Assembly: GCF_900143545.1 (NCBI RefSeq)
Contig: NZ_FREV01000004.1
Coordinates: forward strand, 1 to 64,000
Source: Loktanella sp. Alg231-35
Lineage (GTDB): Bacteria > Pseudomonadota > Alphaproteobacteria > Rhodobacterales > Rhodobacteraceae
Length of the DNA stretch: 64,000 bases
Direction: 5' to 3'
Each line of letters opens with the position of its first letter. Position 1 is the stretch's first letter. The position numbers and the translations under genes were made by a program. Below are positions 18,441 to 28,056 of the stretch, one piece after another. The notes below the pieces were generated by a model. The model made no database searches. It was not told where the DNA came from and worked only from the letters and a program-made list of their open reading frames with translations.

Positions 18441-20327
18441 TTAGTCCGCCATTTCCCAAGGGATAGTGTAGTTATTCAGCGCGCCACCAATATCCTCGGC
18501 TGAGACGTCACCTGTCTTGCCGACATGGGCCACCAGACCACGGCGCTTGTCCTCGCTGACTTCGCGCACTTCGGCGGCCAGATCACCCAACGCAGCATTA
18601 TAAATCCGCGTGATCGCCTGCTTGCGCAGGTCAGGTTTAAAGATTTTTCCAACGGCTGTTTTGGGAAGTTCTGCCAGTATTTCCAGATGCTTAGGGTGTG
18701 CAGCCCGCTCGTGAATATGCTCCTTGGCGTAGGTCATCAGCTCTTCGCTTGTGACCTCTGCACCTTCGACAAGTTCCACAAATGCGCAAGGCACTTCGCC
18801 TGCGTGTTCGTCCGGCTGGCCGATCGCCCCGGCAAATGCCACGGCCTCGTGCCCGGCAAGCGCTTCTTCGATTTCGGCAGGGTCAATGTTGTGTCCGCCC
18901 CGAATAATGAGGTCTTTGGCGCGCCCTGTGATCCAAAGATAGCCGTCACCGTCCTTGCGCCCCAGATCGCCCGTCCGCAGGTACTGCGCATTCGACAAAG
19001 CACCCGCGTAGAACAAATCAGCGTTCTTCTCGACTTCCGTATAGGTCATGCCGTCGTACACGCCGGGGTTTGAGACGCAGATTTCACCAATTTCGTCCAC
19101 GCCACGCTCTTCGCCCGATGCAGGGTCCATGATTTTGACGTCCGTATAGGGAAACGGAATACCGATAGAGCCGACGCGCTTTTCCCCCGTTGGAGGGTTG
19201 ATGGACACAAGGCAGGTTGCCTCGGTCAGGCCGTAACCTTCGCAGATTGTGACGCCTGCCGCCTCTTCAAACCGGCGGTAAAGCTCTAGCGGCAAAGGTG
19301 CAGAGCCGCAGAAGGCCAGCCGCAGGGATGAGATATCTGCATCCACCTTGCGCTGCATCAGCGCCGACATCGCCGTGGGCACGGTAATCATGAAGGTCAC
19401 TTTGTGCTTCTCGATCAGCTTCCAGAAGTTATCAAACACCCCTTCACCGCGATACCCTTGCGGGGTCGGGAATACGATCTGCGCCCCAGAGCCAAGCGAA
19501 GCACCCAGCGACACGATAGTCGCGAAGACGTGGAACAACGGCAGTGGGCAGATTTGCACGTCGTTTTCAGTAAAGAGCAGGCGATCGCCCAGCCAGGCAT
19601 TATAGACAATGCCGGAATAGCGATGCTGCACCACCTTGGGCATGCCCGTGGTGCCGCCAGTGTGGAAATAGGCGGCAACCCGGTCCACCTTGCTGTCTTC
19701 AAAGGTCAACTCTTTGGGCTGTTTTGCCATCTCTGTGTTGAAATCGACCACGGTTGCCTTGTGTGCAACAGGGTTCTTGGGACGGATCAGGGGTACGATG
19801 AATTTCTTGAGCCCCGTGAGGTAGCGCAACAGATCAACCTCAACCACATGGGTCACATTGGGGGCCAGACGCACAGCCTCGGCCGCTTTCTGGGCCACAT
19901 CGGTCTTGGGGAATGCCTTGAGCGTGACCAGCACCTTAGCATTGGTTTCACGCAGGATCGCAGCAATCTGTTCTGCCTCAAGCAGCGGGTTAATCGGATT
20001 GACGATCCCGGCGACTTGCCCACCCAGATAAGTCAGGATCGTCTCGGTGGCATTGGGCATGAGGTAAGCGACAACGTCGGTTTCTCCCACCCCCATGCTG
20101 CGGAACATGTTTGCGGTTTGGCCGGTCTTGTCGCGCAGCGTCGTCCAATCAAGGGTTTCGCAAGGTGCGTTTGGGTCAGAGAGCAGACTAAAGCTGACGG
20201 CTTTGCGGTTCGGAAATTTCCCAGCCGTCTGGCTGAGCAACGCGTAAGTGGTCGTCGGTACATCCCGCTTGTCCCACAGCATTTCGTTTTCGATGGCGTC
20301 CCGATCTGCGACACTTGCAAAAGCCAT
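18441..20327 (-). CDS. Acyl-CoA synthetase (AMP-forming)
   Basis: 628 residues. The adenylate-forming signature HTGGTTGMPK lies at 222-231, GYGLTEAT at 364-371, and the YLRTGDLGRKDGDGYLWITG hinge precedes KDLIIRGGHNIDPAEIEE. The catalytic lysine is in KTAVGKIFKPDLR near the C-terminus. The enzyme activates a carboxylic acid to its CoA ester using ATP. The length is somewhat above the usual 520-560 because of an N-terminal extension. The coupled dehydrogenase suggests degradation of a short or branched acid, but the substrate is open. Confidence 0.88.
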   Translation of the reverse strand: MAFASVADRDAIENEMLWDKRDVPTTTYALLSQTAGKFPNRKAVSFSLLSDPNAPCETLDWTTLRDKTGQTANMFRSMGVGETDVVAYLMPNATETILTYLGGQVAGIVNPINPLLEAEQIAAILRETNAKVLVTLKAFPKTDVAQKAAEAVRLAPNVTHVVEVDLLRYLTGLKKFIVPLIRPKNPVAHKATVVDFNTEMAKQPKELTFEDSKVDRVAAYFHTGGTTGMPKVVQHRYSGIVYNAWLGDRLLFTENDVQICPLPLFHVFATIVSLGASLGSGAQIVFPTPQGYRGEGVFDNFWKLIEKHKVTFMITVPTAMSALMQRKVDADISSLRLAFCGSAPLPLELYRRFEEAAGVTICEGYGLTEATCLVSINPPTGEKRVGSIGIPFPYTDVKIMDPASGEERGVDEIGEICVSNPGVYDGMTYTEVEKNADLFYAGALSNAQYLRTGDLGRKDGDGYLWITGRAKDLIIRGGHNIDPAEIEEALAGHEAVAFAGAIGQPDEHAGEVPCAFVELVEGAEVTSEELMTYAKEHIHERAAHPKHLEILAELPKTAVGKIFKPDLRKQAITRIYNAALGDLAAEVREVSEDKRRGLVAHVGKTGDVSAEDIGGALNNYTIPWEMAD

Positions 20328-20438
20328 GCCGTCTCCTCCCTATGTTTTCATCACCACTATTGAACTAGCGGCCTCCCTGACAAAGCAAGGTGGGGAAGTT
20401 TGCGCACAATCACAAGTATGACGCTACGAAAAACCGCG

Positions 20439-22229
20439 TTATGCGGCGGCGACACCTTCCGTGAACTGCAATCTGGCCAGCCGAGCATAAAGCCCGCCTT
20501 GTGCCACAAGGCTGTCATGGGTGCCCTGTGCCGCGATCTTACCGTCCTCCAACACGATGATCCGATCCGCCTTTTTCACCGTCGCAAGGCGGTGGGCGAC
20601 GATCAAGGTAGTTCGGGTTCGCGCCAGTTCTTCTACCGCGCGCTGTACGGCAAACTCACTTTCAGCATCCAACGCGCTTGTCGCCTCATCCAGCAGCAGG
20701 ATAGGGGCGTCGCGCAGAATGGCCCGCGCGATGGCAATCCGCTGCTTTTGTCCACCGGACAACATCACACCGCGTTCACCGACATAACTGTCATAGCCGT
20801 CTGGCAGTGCGGTCAGGAAATCATGGGCAACTGCGGCCTTTGCCGCTTCTTCGACCTCGGCATCACTTGCGGTGGGCCTACCAAAACGAATGTTCTCGCG
20901 CGCTGTATCAGCAAAAATGACCGGGTCCTGTGGCACCAGCGCGATGTGCTGGCGGAATTCCGACCTCTCAAGATCACGCAGATCGATGTCGTCGATTTTG
21001 ACCGACCCACCCTGCGGGTCGTAGAACCGCTGCACCATCTGAATGATCGTGCTTTTGCCAGCCCCTGATGGACCAACAAGTGCCACTGTTTCACCCGGCG
21101 CAATGCTCAGATCAATTTCATCAAGAGCCGAGATTTGCGGCCGTGATGGATATTGAAAGGCAACCTTTTCGAAACTCAGTTTACCTTGCACAGGGGCCGG
21201 CAAGGTGCCCGGTTGAGCAGGGTCAAGCACTGAGTCCTCTACTGTGAGCAGCTCAACCAAACGCTCTGTCGCGCCTGCCGCACGCTGCAATTCGCCCCAA
21301 ACTTCGGATAGGGCCGCCACGGCGCCGCCGACCATGATCGTGTAGATCATGAATTGCACTAGCCCGCCTTCGGTAATCTCGCCTTGGCTGACGTCTTGCG
21401 AACCCATCTGCAAGAACAGCACGATGGCAGCAAAAACCATGAAAATCACAATCGCCGTCAGCAAGGACCGTGTGAGGATCCGGCGGCGTGCAGACCGGTA
21501 GCTTTGCTCTGTGACTTCATCAAACTTTGCGCGGCTTAGTTCCTCATGTGTGAAGGCCTGCACTGTCTGTGCGGCCAACAACTGTTCGGACGCATCACCG
21601 CTCGATTCGGCGATAAGGTCCTGATTTTCCTTGGACAAACTACGCACCCGGCGCCCCAGAAACAGGATCGGAAACAGAACAACCGGGATCGGCCAAAGCA
21701 CCATCGCGCTCATTTTGACCGAGGTGAGCAGCATCAGGATGACACCACCCACAAAAATCAGGATGTTGCGCAAAGCGATCGAAGCAGAGCTGCCGATGAC
21801 CGACAGGATCAGCGTTGTATCAGTGGTGATCCGGCTCAGCACCTCGCCAGTCATGATCCGTTCATAGAACGCCGGGCTCATGCTGATCATGCGGTTGAAG
21901 ACGGCCTTACGAATGTCGGCAACAACCCGTTCGCCCAGCCGTGTCACCAGATAATAGCGCGCTGCCGTCCCAAACGCGAGAAGTACCGCAATCGTCAGCA
22001 GCGTCGCGAAATGCTGGCTTATCTCCTGACTGTTCAACCCAAAGCTGTCCACCACAAGGCGCGCAGCAATAGGGAACGTCAGTGCCACCGTGGCGGTAAA
22101 GACCAAAGCAACCCCGGCGCCAATGATGTTGAGCTTATAGGGTCTTACAAAGGGCCAAAGCGCACGTAGTGCCCCGACCTTTTTTCCGGCGGGGCGATCT
22201 TCTGGGCTTTGGAGCTGCGGGTCGGCCAT
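20439..22229 (-). CDS. ABC exporter, fused membrane and ATPase domains (MsbA-like)
   Basis: 596 residues: six membrane segments over residues 30-310, then an ATPase domain with Walker A GPSGAGKS at 386-393, signature LSGGQ at 490-494 and Walker B ILLLDEAT near 510-517. It forms a homodimeric exporter of the type IV ABC fold (MsbA/multidrug class). Transported substrate is unknown. It is separated by about 150 bases from the RraA-like gene upstream and 110 from the acyl-CoA synthetase downstream, so it may be a unit of its own. Confidence 0.92.
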   Translation of the reverse strand: MADPQLQSPEDRPAGKKVGALRALWPFVRPYKLNIIGAGVALVFTATVALTFPIAARLVVDSFGLNSQEISQHFATLLTIAVLLAFGTAARYYLVTRLGERVVADIRKAVFNRMISMSPAFYERIMTGEVLSRITTDTTLILSVIGSSASIALRNILIFVGGVILMLLTSVKMSAMVLWPIPVVLFPILFLGRRVRSLSKENQDLIAESSGDASEQLLAAQTVQAFTHEELSRAKFDEVTEQSYRSARRRILTRSLLTAIVIFMVFAAIVLFLQMGSQDVSQGEITEGGLVQFMIYTIMVGGAVAALSEVWGELQRAAGATERLVELLTVEDSVLDPAQPGTLPAPVQGKLSFEKVAFQYPSRPQISALDEIDLSIAPGETVALVGPSGAGKSTIIQMVQRFYDPQGGSVKIDDIDLRDLERSEFRQHIALVPQDPVIFADTARENIRFGRPTASDAEVEEAAKAAVAHDFLTALPDGYDSYVGERGVMLSGGQKQRIAIARAILRDAPILLLDEATSALDAESEFAVQRAVEELARTRTTLIVAHRLATVKKADRIIVLEDGKIAAQGTHDSLVAQGGLYARLARLQFTEGVAAA

Positions 22230-22378
22230 GGGTGATCCTTTGCTGCGTCGTAGAGCACATAAAACTGAAACAACCGTTTCACAAGGCAGATGGCCGCATG
22301 GGCGCTATGCGCCAATGTATCGTCGCGGCACTTGTTGGAATGCCGGTTTTGTTGTGTTCCGACCCTGCGATCAGCGCG

Positions 22379-23074
22379 TCATGTGCGCGCTTTTTCAAAG
22401 GCCGTCCATGCAGCCTCAAATGCAGCAAAGTCAAACCCTTCAGCATTTGCTGGCTCAAGCACCAGTTTTTCAGTTTCCAGCAGCTTGGTGATGGCCTTTT
22501 CCAGATCGGGGATGACCTCTGGTGGTATCACCAGCGCCCCATGCCGATCCGCATGCACCAGATCACCGTCGAAAATTTGCAGGCCAAAGACGGTAACAGT
22601 TGTGGCAACTTCTTTGACATGCACAAAACCGTGGCTGGGGCCAATGGAGCCAGCCACAACCGGAAAACCGTCGGGCAGATCGCCCAAATCGCGCATCACC
22701 CCATTAGTCAAAGCCCCTGAAAGACCGAACCCTTTGTGAACACTGGTGTTGATCTCGCCCCAATAGGCGCCGATGCAATGCGGAAAATCGCGATCTTCGA
22801 CCACAGCAATCGCCGGGCGTGGCCCTTCGGCCATATGCCGGTAATAGTCCATGCGACGCGCCTTGATCACCTCTGGCGGCTCTTTGGGTGGGGCAACCGC
22901 AGCAATCCGCGCTGTGCGCGCATAGCCCACCATTGCAGGCGCATCGGGGTGTGAGGCCAGCATCGTGCCACGGGTAAAGGCATCAAACCCGCGCTTGCCT
23001 TGAGCGACTTCAATCGCGTTACAAACCGTGGGTGTATCAACCTGCCGCAACAGGGTCAAAAGCGTGTCGTTCAT
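22379..23074 (-). CDS. RraA-like / HMG aldolase-family protein
   Basis: 231 residues. GALTNGVMRDLGDLPDGFPV contains the conserved Arg-Asp of the family, and HADRHGALVIPPEVI follows. Members are either RNase E inhibitors (RraA) or class II pyruvate aldolases for 4-hydroxy-4-methyl-2-oxoglutarate-type substrates. Here it ends a long catabolic gene series and abuts a lactonase-like hydrolase with no gap, which favours the aldolase or decarboxylase role. That is inference from context. Confidence 0.82.
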   Translation of the reverse strand: MNDTLLTLLRQVDTPTVCNAIEVAQGKRGFDAFTRGTMLASHPDAPAMVGYARTARIAAVAPPKEPPEVIKARRMDYYRHMAEGPRPAIAVVEDRDFPHCIGAYWGEINTSVHKGFGLSGALTNGVMRDLGDLPDGFPVVAGSIGPSHGFVHVKEVATTVTVFGLQIFDGDLVHADRHGALVIPPEVIPDLEKAITKLLETEKLVLEPANAEGFDFAAFEAAWTAFEKART

Positions 23075-23767
23075 TTAGTCCTCCAGCCAGCGCGCCAGCG
23101 TCGCGTTCGTCAGTTCTGGTTTTTCAAGTGTGGGCAAATGCCCAGCCCCATCAATGATCTCAAGCCGTGCTTGCGGGATCAGATCGGCCATCAGTTCATG
23201 GCGGTGGATGGGGCACAACGTGTCATCGCGTCCACACAGCACCAAGGCGGGCAGATTTGCGCGGCGCAGAGTTTCTGTCTGATCGGGGCGGTCCATCAGT
23301 GCGCGGGACTGGGTCAGAAACACATGCGGCCCCAAATCCAGTAACATGGTCATGCATAGTGCGAGGATTTCATCGCGCTGCGGGCCATCGCTCAGGTAGT
23401 TCGGCTTCATCTCGTCTCGCATTATCGTGGCCAGCTTGCCCTCTTTAACGGCCATCATCTGCGGCAACCTGCGTGCTTTGATGTCCTCATTCTCGGCCAA
23501 TGGATTGGTATCCAGAAGGGCAATCCGCTCAACCCGCTCTGGCGCTTGTCTCAGGATTTCCATTGCCACGATCCCGCCCATCGACAGCCCCGCCAGCGCA
23601 AAGCGCGACGGCGCATTGATCAAGACATCCGCCGCCAGCTCTGCCACACTAGAGCGATCACAGATCGGCGCGCAGACCACCGTCCTGCGCCCAGAGAAGG
23701 CAGCAATTTGCGGCATGAACAGACGCGCATCGCACATCATGCCGGGAAGCAAGACAAGCGGTGTCAT
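23075..23767 (-). CDS. Alpha/beta hydrolase
   Basis: 230 residues with the nucleophile elbow LAGLSMGGIVAM near residues 78-89, an acidic residue in VLCGRDDTLCPIH and a histidine in DGAGHLPTLEKPE, the standard Ser-Asp-His order. The shape resembles the 3-oxoadipate enol-lactonase group, but the substrate is open. It overlaps the MetE-like gene upstream by four bases and directly abuts the RraA-like gene, so all three are likely co-translated. Confidence 0.88.
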   Translation of the reverse strand: MTPLVLLPGMMCDARLFMPQIAAFSGRRTVVCAPICDRSSVAELAADVLINAPSRFALAGLSMGGIVAMEILRQAPERVERIALLDTNPLAENEDIKARRLPQMMAVKEGKLATIMRDEMKPNYLSDGPQRDEILALCMTMLLDLGPHVFLTQSRALMDRPDQTETLRRANLPALVLCGRDDTLCPIHRHELMADLIPQARLEIIDGAGHLPTLEKPELTNATLARWLED

Positions 23768-24888
23768 GTGATCAGCGCTGCACCCTCCGACATCGCCGAT
23801 AGCTTGGCATAGGCGATGTCAGGATCAACAGCCCCAAACCCGGCAAAGGTACCAAAGCCGCAGTCAGAACCCGCAATGACACGCTCTGCGCCCGCGATAT
23901 CGACAAAACGCGCGATCCGCTGGGCAACCAGCTCGGGATGCTCCACAAAATTCGTGGTCGTATCCACGACGCCGGGTACCAGCACCTTGTCATCTGGAAT
24001 ATCCGCCTTGCGATCCCGGAAGGTTGTCCATTCGTGGCCATGGCGTGGGTTGGAAGTTTCAAACAGCACATAGCGCGAATCCGTCGCCATCAGCGTGTCG
24101 AACATCTTGGCCACTGGGATATCGCAGCAATGCGGCCCTTCATAGTTGCCCCAGCAGATATGCACGCGCACCTTCTCGGCTGGCACATCCGACAGCGCGT
24201 GGTTAAGCGCCTCAACATGCATCTGCGCCACTTTGATGAATTCGTCATCGCTCAGGTCGGTGAAAAGCATATGCCGCGACAGAGCAAGGTCGGGGCAATC
24301 CAGTTGCAAATCCAGCCCTGAGGCAACGATGGTTTCATATTCTGTCTTCATCGCGTCAGCCAAGGCCGCCAGATAAGCCTCGCGCGATGCATAGTAGTCA
24401 TTTTGCAGGAACAGCGAGATCACACCGGGGCTTGCGGCGTTCATGAATCCGCGTGTCGCGCCATGTGCCGCCATTGCCGCCTTGAGGTTGGCGATATCCT
24501 TTTCCAGTTCGCCCTGCCCCTTTGAGCGGACCTCGCCCACGCACATGGGCCGTGCGTATTGCGGTGTGCCGCCATCATCAGCGAGGCGTTTGAGAAAGCC
24601 AGGAAACATCTTGAGGTCAGCCGGCGCATTGCGCGGGCTGTCACCCCCAAAGCCGGTGTAGCGGTCCTTGACGTAGGTGGCATAAGAAATCTTGGAGGTC
24701 TCGCCATCCGACACGATATCAACCCCTGCCTCCACCTGCTTACGCACAGTGTCTGACACCGCTGCCGCCATGCAGGCGTCAAATGCCGCCTGATCGAAAG
24801 GCTTTTCATTTTCGCGGGCAAAGATGAAATCTACGACGTCTTGGGTACGGGGCAATGAACCTACATGCGTGGTCAAGACTTTGGACAT
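23764..24888 (-). CDS. MetE C-terminal-like (cobalamin-independent methionine synthase family) protein
   Basis: 374 residues starting MSKVLTTHVGSLPRT at ATG 24888, preceded by AAGGAG. HVGSLPR, DGETSK and the zinc-ligand segments HICWGNYEGPHCC and IAGSDCGFGTFAGFG match the UROD/MetE barrel family. It lacks the N-terminal half of full MetE. Relatives include thiol transfer or ring-opening enzymes such as epoxyalkane:coenzyme M transferase, so methyl or thiol chemistry on the pathway intermediate is possible. It is in a degradative gene series, not next to methionine genes. Confidence 0.8.
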   Translation of the reverse strand: MSKVLTTHVGSLPRTQDVVDFIFARENEKPFDQAAFDACMAAAVSDTVRKQVEAGVDIVSDGETSKISYATYVKDRYTGFGGDSPRNAPADLKMFPGFLKRLADDGGTPQYARPMCVGEVRSKGQGELEKDIANLKAAMAAHGATRGFMNAASPGVISLFLQNDYYASREAYLAALADAMKTEYETIVASGLDLQLDCPDLALSRHMLFTDLSDDEFIKVAQMHVEALNHALSDVPAEKVRVHICWGNYEGPHCCDIPVAKMFDTLMATDSRYVLFETSNPRHGHEWTTFRDRKADIPDDKVLVPGVVDTTTNFVEHPELVAQRIARFVDIAGAERVIAGSDCGFGTFAGFGAVDPDIAYAKLSAMSEGAALIT

Positions 24889-24912
24889 TTGGTATCTCCT
24901 TGGTGTCGACAG

Positions 24913-24938
24913 CGGCGGCATCACATGAGGTGCCGCCG
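24913..24938 (-). terminator. Stem-loop between bicupin and MetE-like genes
   Basis: An 8-bp stem (CGGCGGCA pairing with TGCCGCCG) with a 10-base loop lies in the 70-base gap between the two genes. No U run follows. It may tune read-through or protect transcript ends inside the long operon. Confidence 0.45.
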
Positions 24939-24958
24939 TGTTGTTCATTTGCTGATGG

Positions 24959-25918
24959 TCAGCCCTTCCAGGTCAGCCCAGCAGGATCGCCAGTGCCGAT
25001 GATATGATAAAGTGCAGCCTCGCCGGTCATCGATGGAACAGCGTTATGGGCCATGTTTTCAGGCACTGACATGGTGTCACCCGGAGCCAGCGTGGTGCTG
25101 CCGCCCTCCCAAGTGACGCGCCAATGGCCGGTGACCGGCATCAGGACCGAAGGGCGGTCATGGCTGTGCATGTCTTCGGTGGCGCTGGCGCGGGTGATGA
25201 AATCCACCTCGAACCCCGGTTTGTCGCGCAGCACGCCGTATTCGCCAATCACCGTGGCCGGTTTGTGATCGGCCAGTGCGACCAAATCCCAATAGCGGGC
25301 GACGTGGTTGGGCAGCACCTCTGCTGTGGTGGGCTCTGGCCGTTGGGCCAGTTCGGCATCAGACATCACAGGCATTGGTTGGACGCCATCGGGCAGTTTC
25401 GCACCCTTCTTGGTGTCATAAAGCTTGCCGGTTTCAGCAAGGATCAGACCATGATCGGCAGCGTCTTCAATCACCTGCGGGGCCCACATCACACCGCCAC
25501 CAGCGTCATCACCACCAAGGATTGCCATGATCATCCCATAGTCGGTGCCGATGTTTTCAAACCCGCGGAAGATGCCGGTGGGAATGTTAAAGATATCGCC
25601 CTTTTCCAGCACAACCTCGCCCGCATCACCCCAACGCCCCCAGAAAAAGCGCCAACGCCCCGACAAGACAAAAAACGCCTCGGCTGTGCGATGGTCATGC
25701 AGCGAGTTGCGGCATTTGGGCGGCTGTCCCGCAGCGCCGATGTTAAAGCCATGCGGAGTGCTGATGTGGACATGTTGATCAGGGGATTCAGAGACACCGC
25801 CACCAATGATGGTAAAGTTCTCTTTTTGATCCGACCCCGGCGTGTGGGCGTCAATAAAGGCGGTCTTGCAGGGTTTCAGGTCGCCGTAGCGGACAATGCG
25901 GTCTTGGATATTGGTCAT
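24959..25918 (-). CDS. Two-domain cupin protein
   Basis: 319 residues from ATG 25918 (MTNIQDRIVRYGDLKP), preceded by AAGGAAAAC. Two cupin barrels are visible: the first with CRNSLHDHRTAEAFFVLSG and GEVVLEKGDIFNIPTG, the second with DMHSHDRPSVLMPVTGHW and LAPGDTMSVPENMAHN. Histidines in both could bind a metal. Bicupins include dioxygenases, oxalate decarboxylases and isomerases; this one does not clearly match a named subgroup. A 144-base gap with no gene lies upstream, so it could have its own promoter. Confidence 0.82.
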   Translation of the reverse strand: MTNIQDRIVRYGDLKPCKTAFIDAHTPGSDQKENFTIIGGGVSESPDQHVHISTPHGFNIGAAGQPPKCRNSLHDHRTAEAFFVLSGRWRFFWGRWGDAGEVVLEKGDIFNIPTGIFRGFENIGTDYGMIMAILGGDDAGGGVMWAPQVIEDAADHGLILAETGKLYDTKKGAKLPDGVQPMPVMSDAELAQRPEPTTAEVLPNHVARYWDLVALADHKPATVIGEYGVLRDKPGFEVDFITRASATEDMHSHDRPSVLMPVTGHWRVTWEGGSTTLAPGDTMSVPENMAHNAVPSMTGEAALYHIIGTGDPAGLTWKG

Positions 25919-26062
25919 CTTGTTTTCCTTTGCTGTTGAATTTGCATCAAAAAACTCAACTGCATGGCGGGCGGTTGTTGAGACGCTTTGCCCGCAGGGA
26001 AGCGCGATAGGTGTGGAACCTTTGCGTGACCCGGCTTGCGTCAAGATGGGGAAAACCGGTTG

Positions 26063-27040
26063 TCATGACTGCCCGCCAGTTTGGAGCAGGATCTGTTTCC
26101 AGATCGAGACATGATCAAAAAGCGTCCATTCGCGGCGCAACCCATCGGGGCCAAACTCGGCATGGGTAAAGCCCATCACATAGACGTCCGCACCGGTCGG
26201 CTGTCCAAACATGCCCCAGCCGCCGTGTTTACCATGCAGGCCCCAACGGACAGCAGCACGTGGTGACAGCATCGGGTCGTCGCGTCCGATCTGATGTTCA
26301 ATGCTGAACTTCGCATTGGGGAAAGACGCACGCAGACCCATCCAGAGCTTTTCCGTATCCGCCCAGGAATGCACCGTGGTTGATGCTGGGTGCTCGGTCT
26401 GGACGGCGCGGTCATATTCGGCGCGAACTACAGCGAAATCCTTATCCATCATCCGTGTCAGGATATCTGCCAACCGCTGGCCCCATTCATTGTCATTGCC
26501 ACGGCTCTTGTAAGGGCCATCAACGTCTATGGCGGGGCTGAAGGGTTTGACGCAGGCCTCTGGTCCGCCTTCGCGCGCGATCAAATTGCGTGCGAATTTC
26601 TTGGGCTTCATGCCCAGTTGCTTGACGATACCGGCCGTGTCACGGATGAGCCATTCATCGTTGATCTGGCCGTTGATTGCGGCACAATCGGCAATGGCAC
26701 GGATCACAAAACGCTTGCCGGTGGCAGGGCCGAAGTAGCCATCACCGGTATGCGTGCCCATCGTCAGCAGGCGGTGCGACGACAGGAAACCTTCGTCTTC
26801 ATTGCCCGACCAGATCACGTCTTCGCCGGTCAACTCGCGGTCTGGAAACTCTGCCAAGGTGGCCAGTGTGCCATTCATCGTGCGTTGGTTGCCCATCGAA
26901 ACGCCTTCAGGGAAGCGCATGGGGATGTTTTCGGAATAGTAGTGGTTCAGCGTGGCTATGCCCCGGTCTTCCCATATCTCGCGGGTGATTTTCAGGATGT
27001 AGTCCGGAAAATCGGTGAACTTGGGATCAAATCCCTTCAT
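26063..27040 (-). CDS. NTF2/SnoaL-like protein, two-domain (member 1 of 4)
   Basis: 325 residues if started at ATG 27040, which gives a four-base ATGA overlap with the LacI gene; an ATG three codons earlier lies directly against AAAAGG. Two NTF2-like halves appear, with YFGPATGKRFVIRAIADCAAINGQI in the first and VMGFTHAEFGPDGLRREWTLFDHVSIWKQI in the second. The NTF2/SnoaL fold includes polyketide cyclases, isomerases and dehydratases. Three more relatives occur in the same cluster. The reaction is unknown. Confidence 0.75.
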   Translation of the reverse strand: MKGFDPKFTDFPDYILKITREIWEDRGIATLNHYYSENIPMRFPEGVSMGNQRTMNGTLATLAEFPDRELTGEDVIWSGNEDEGFLSSHRLLTMGTHTGDGYFGPATGKRFVIRAIADCAAINGQINDEWLIRDTAGIVKQLGMKPKKFARNLIAREGGPEACVKPFSPAIDVDGPYKSRGNDNEWGQRLADILTRMMDKDFAVVRAEYDRAVQTEHPASTTVHSWADTEKLWMGLRASFPNAKFSIEHQIGRDDPMLSPRAAVRWGLHGKHGGWGMFGQPTGADVYVMGFTHAEFGPDGLRREWTLFDHVSIWKQILLQTGGQS

Positions 27041-28056
27041 GCGGTCCATCCTTTTGGAATGCGGGCCGATCCGCGCAGGATCAGCGGTCCGTCAATGGCG
27101 ATGCGCCGTGTTTCGCGCGTATCATTTTCGATCTGGTCAAGAAGGATCTCGACTGTATTGGCAATCATACGGTTGGCAGGCTGACGCACAGTTGTCAGGT
27201 TATAGGCTGGCCAACTGGCTGCTGGCACATCGTCAAACCCTACCACAGAGACGTCATCAGGCACCCGCAATCCCAGTTCAAACCGCAGGGTGTCCATAAC
27301 CGCCAGCGCCATGTGGTCATTGGCGACAAAGACTGCCTCAGGTGGGTCAGAGGCAAACATCTTGCGGGTCGCTTCCGCCGCCTTTTGCATCTTAAAGTCA
27401 CCTTCAGCACGCGAATGCAGCGCGACACCGGCTTGCGCCAACGCAGCAATGAACCCCGCTTCGCGGTCGCGCTGGGTCGAGGCCCCGTCCCACCCGGCGA
27501 TATGCCCGATCTTGCGATGCCCAGCAGCTAGCAGAAACTCTGCCACTTTGCGCCCGCCAGCATAATTGTCCGAGGTCACCGCCGACATGTTCGGATCATC
27601 TTGCGAGCGGTTGAATAGGACCATTGGCACGCCCGCCGCTCGGCAGCGTTCCGACAGATCCGACGACATCGAAACAGATGCGGCGATGATCCCATCCACC
27701 TGATAATCAAGGATTTCTTCGACCACGGCATCGATGTTGTCTGCCGTCTGTTCCGCCAGAAAGATCAACACATGATAGCCGCGCTTTTGCAGCTCGTTTG
27801 ACAGTTTTTCCAGCGCTTCAGGATAGAACTGGTTCTCAAGATAGGCCACCACCAAGCCTATAATTCGGCTTTTGCCCGAGACCATCGCGCGGGCCAGAAC
27901 ATTCGGCCGATAGCCAAGTTCTTCTGCGGCCTTGCGTACTTTCTCGACTGTTTTCTTGGACGCAGAGGCGCCCGGCGTAAAGGTTCGCGACACGGCAGAT
28001 TGACTGACACCTGCGCGTTCGGCCACTTCTGCGGATGTCACACGGTTCTTGCTCAT
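27037..28056 (-). CDS. LacI-family transcriptional regulator
   Basis: 339 residues from ATG 28056, chosen because it gives an ATGA overlap with the SDR stop. The helix-turn-helix is VTSAEVAERAGVSQSAVSRTF, followed by the hinge GYRPNVLARAMVSGKSRIIG. The effector domain resembles sugar-binding proteins, including VGFDDVPAASWPAYNLTTVRQP. It sits in the middle of the catabolic gene series with overlaps on both sides, and probably represses it in the absence of inducer. The two palindromes at 36180-36195 and 36235-36250 are the likely operators. Confidence 0.92.
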   Translation of the reverse strand: MSKNRVTSAEVAERAGVSQSAVSRTFTPGASASKKTVEKVRKAAEELGYRPNVLARAMVSGKSRIIGLVVAYLENQFYPEALEKLSNELQKRGYHVLIFLAEQTADNIDAVVEEILDYQVDGIIAASVSMSSDLSERCRAAGVPMVLFNRSQDDPNMSAVTSDNYAGGRKVAEFLLAAGHRKIGHIAGWDGASTQRDREAGFIAALAQAGVALHSRAEGDFKMQKAAEATRKMFASDPPEAVFVANDHMALAVMDTLRFELGLRVPDDVSVVGFDDVPAASWPAYNLTTVRQPANRMIANTVEILLDQIENDTRETRRIAIDGPLILRGSARIPKGWTA

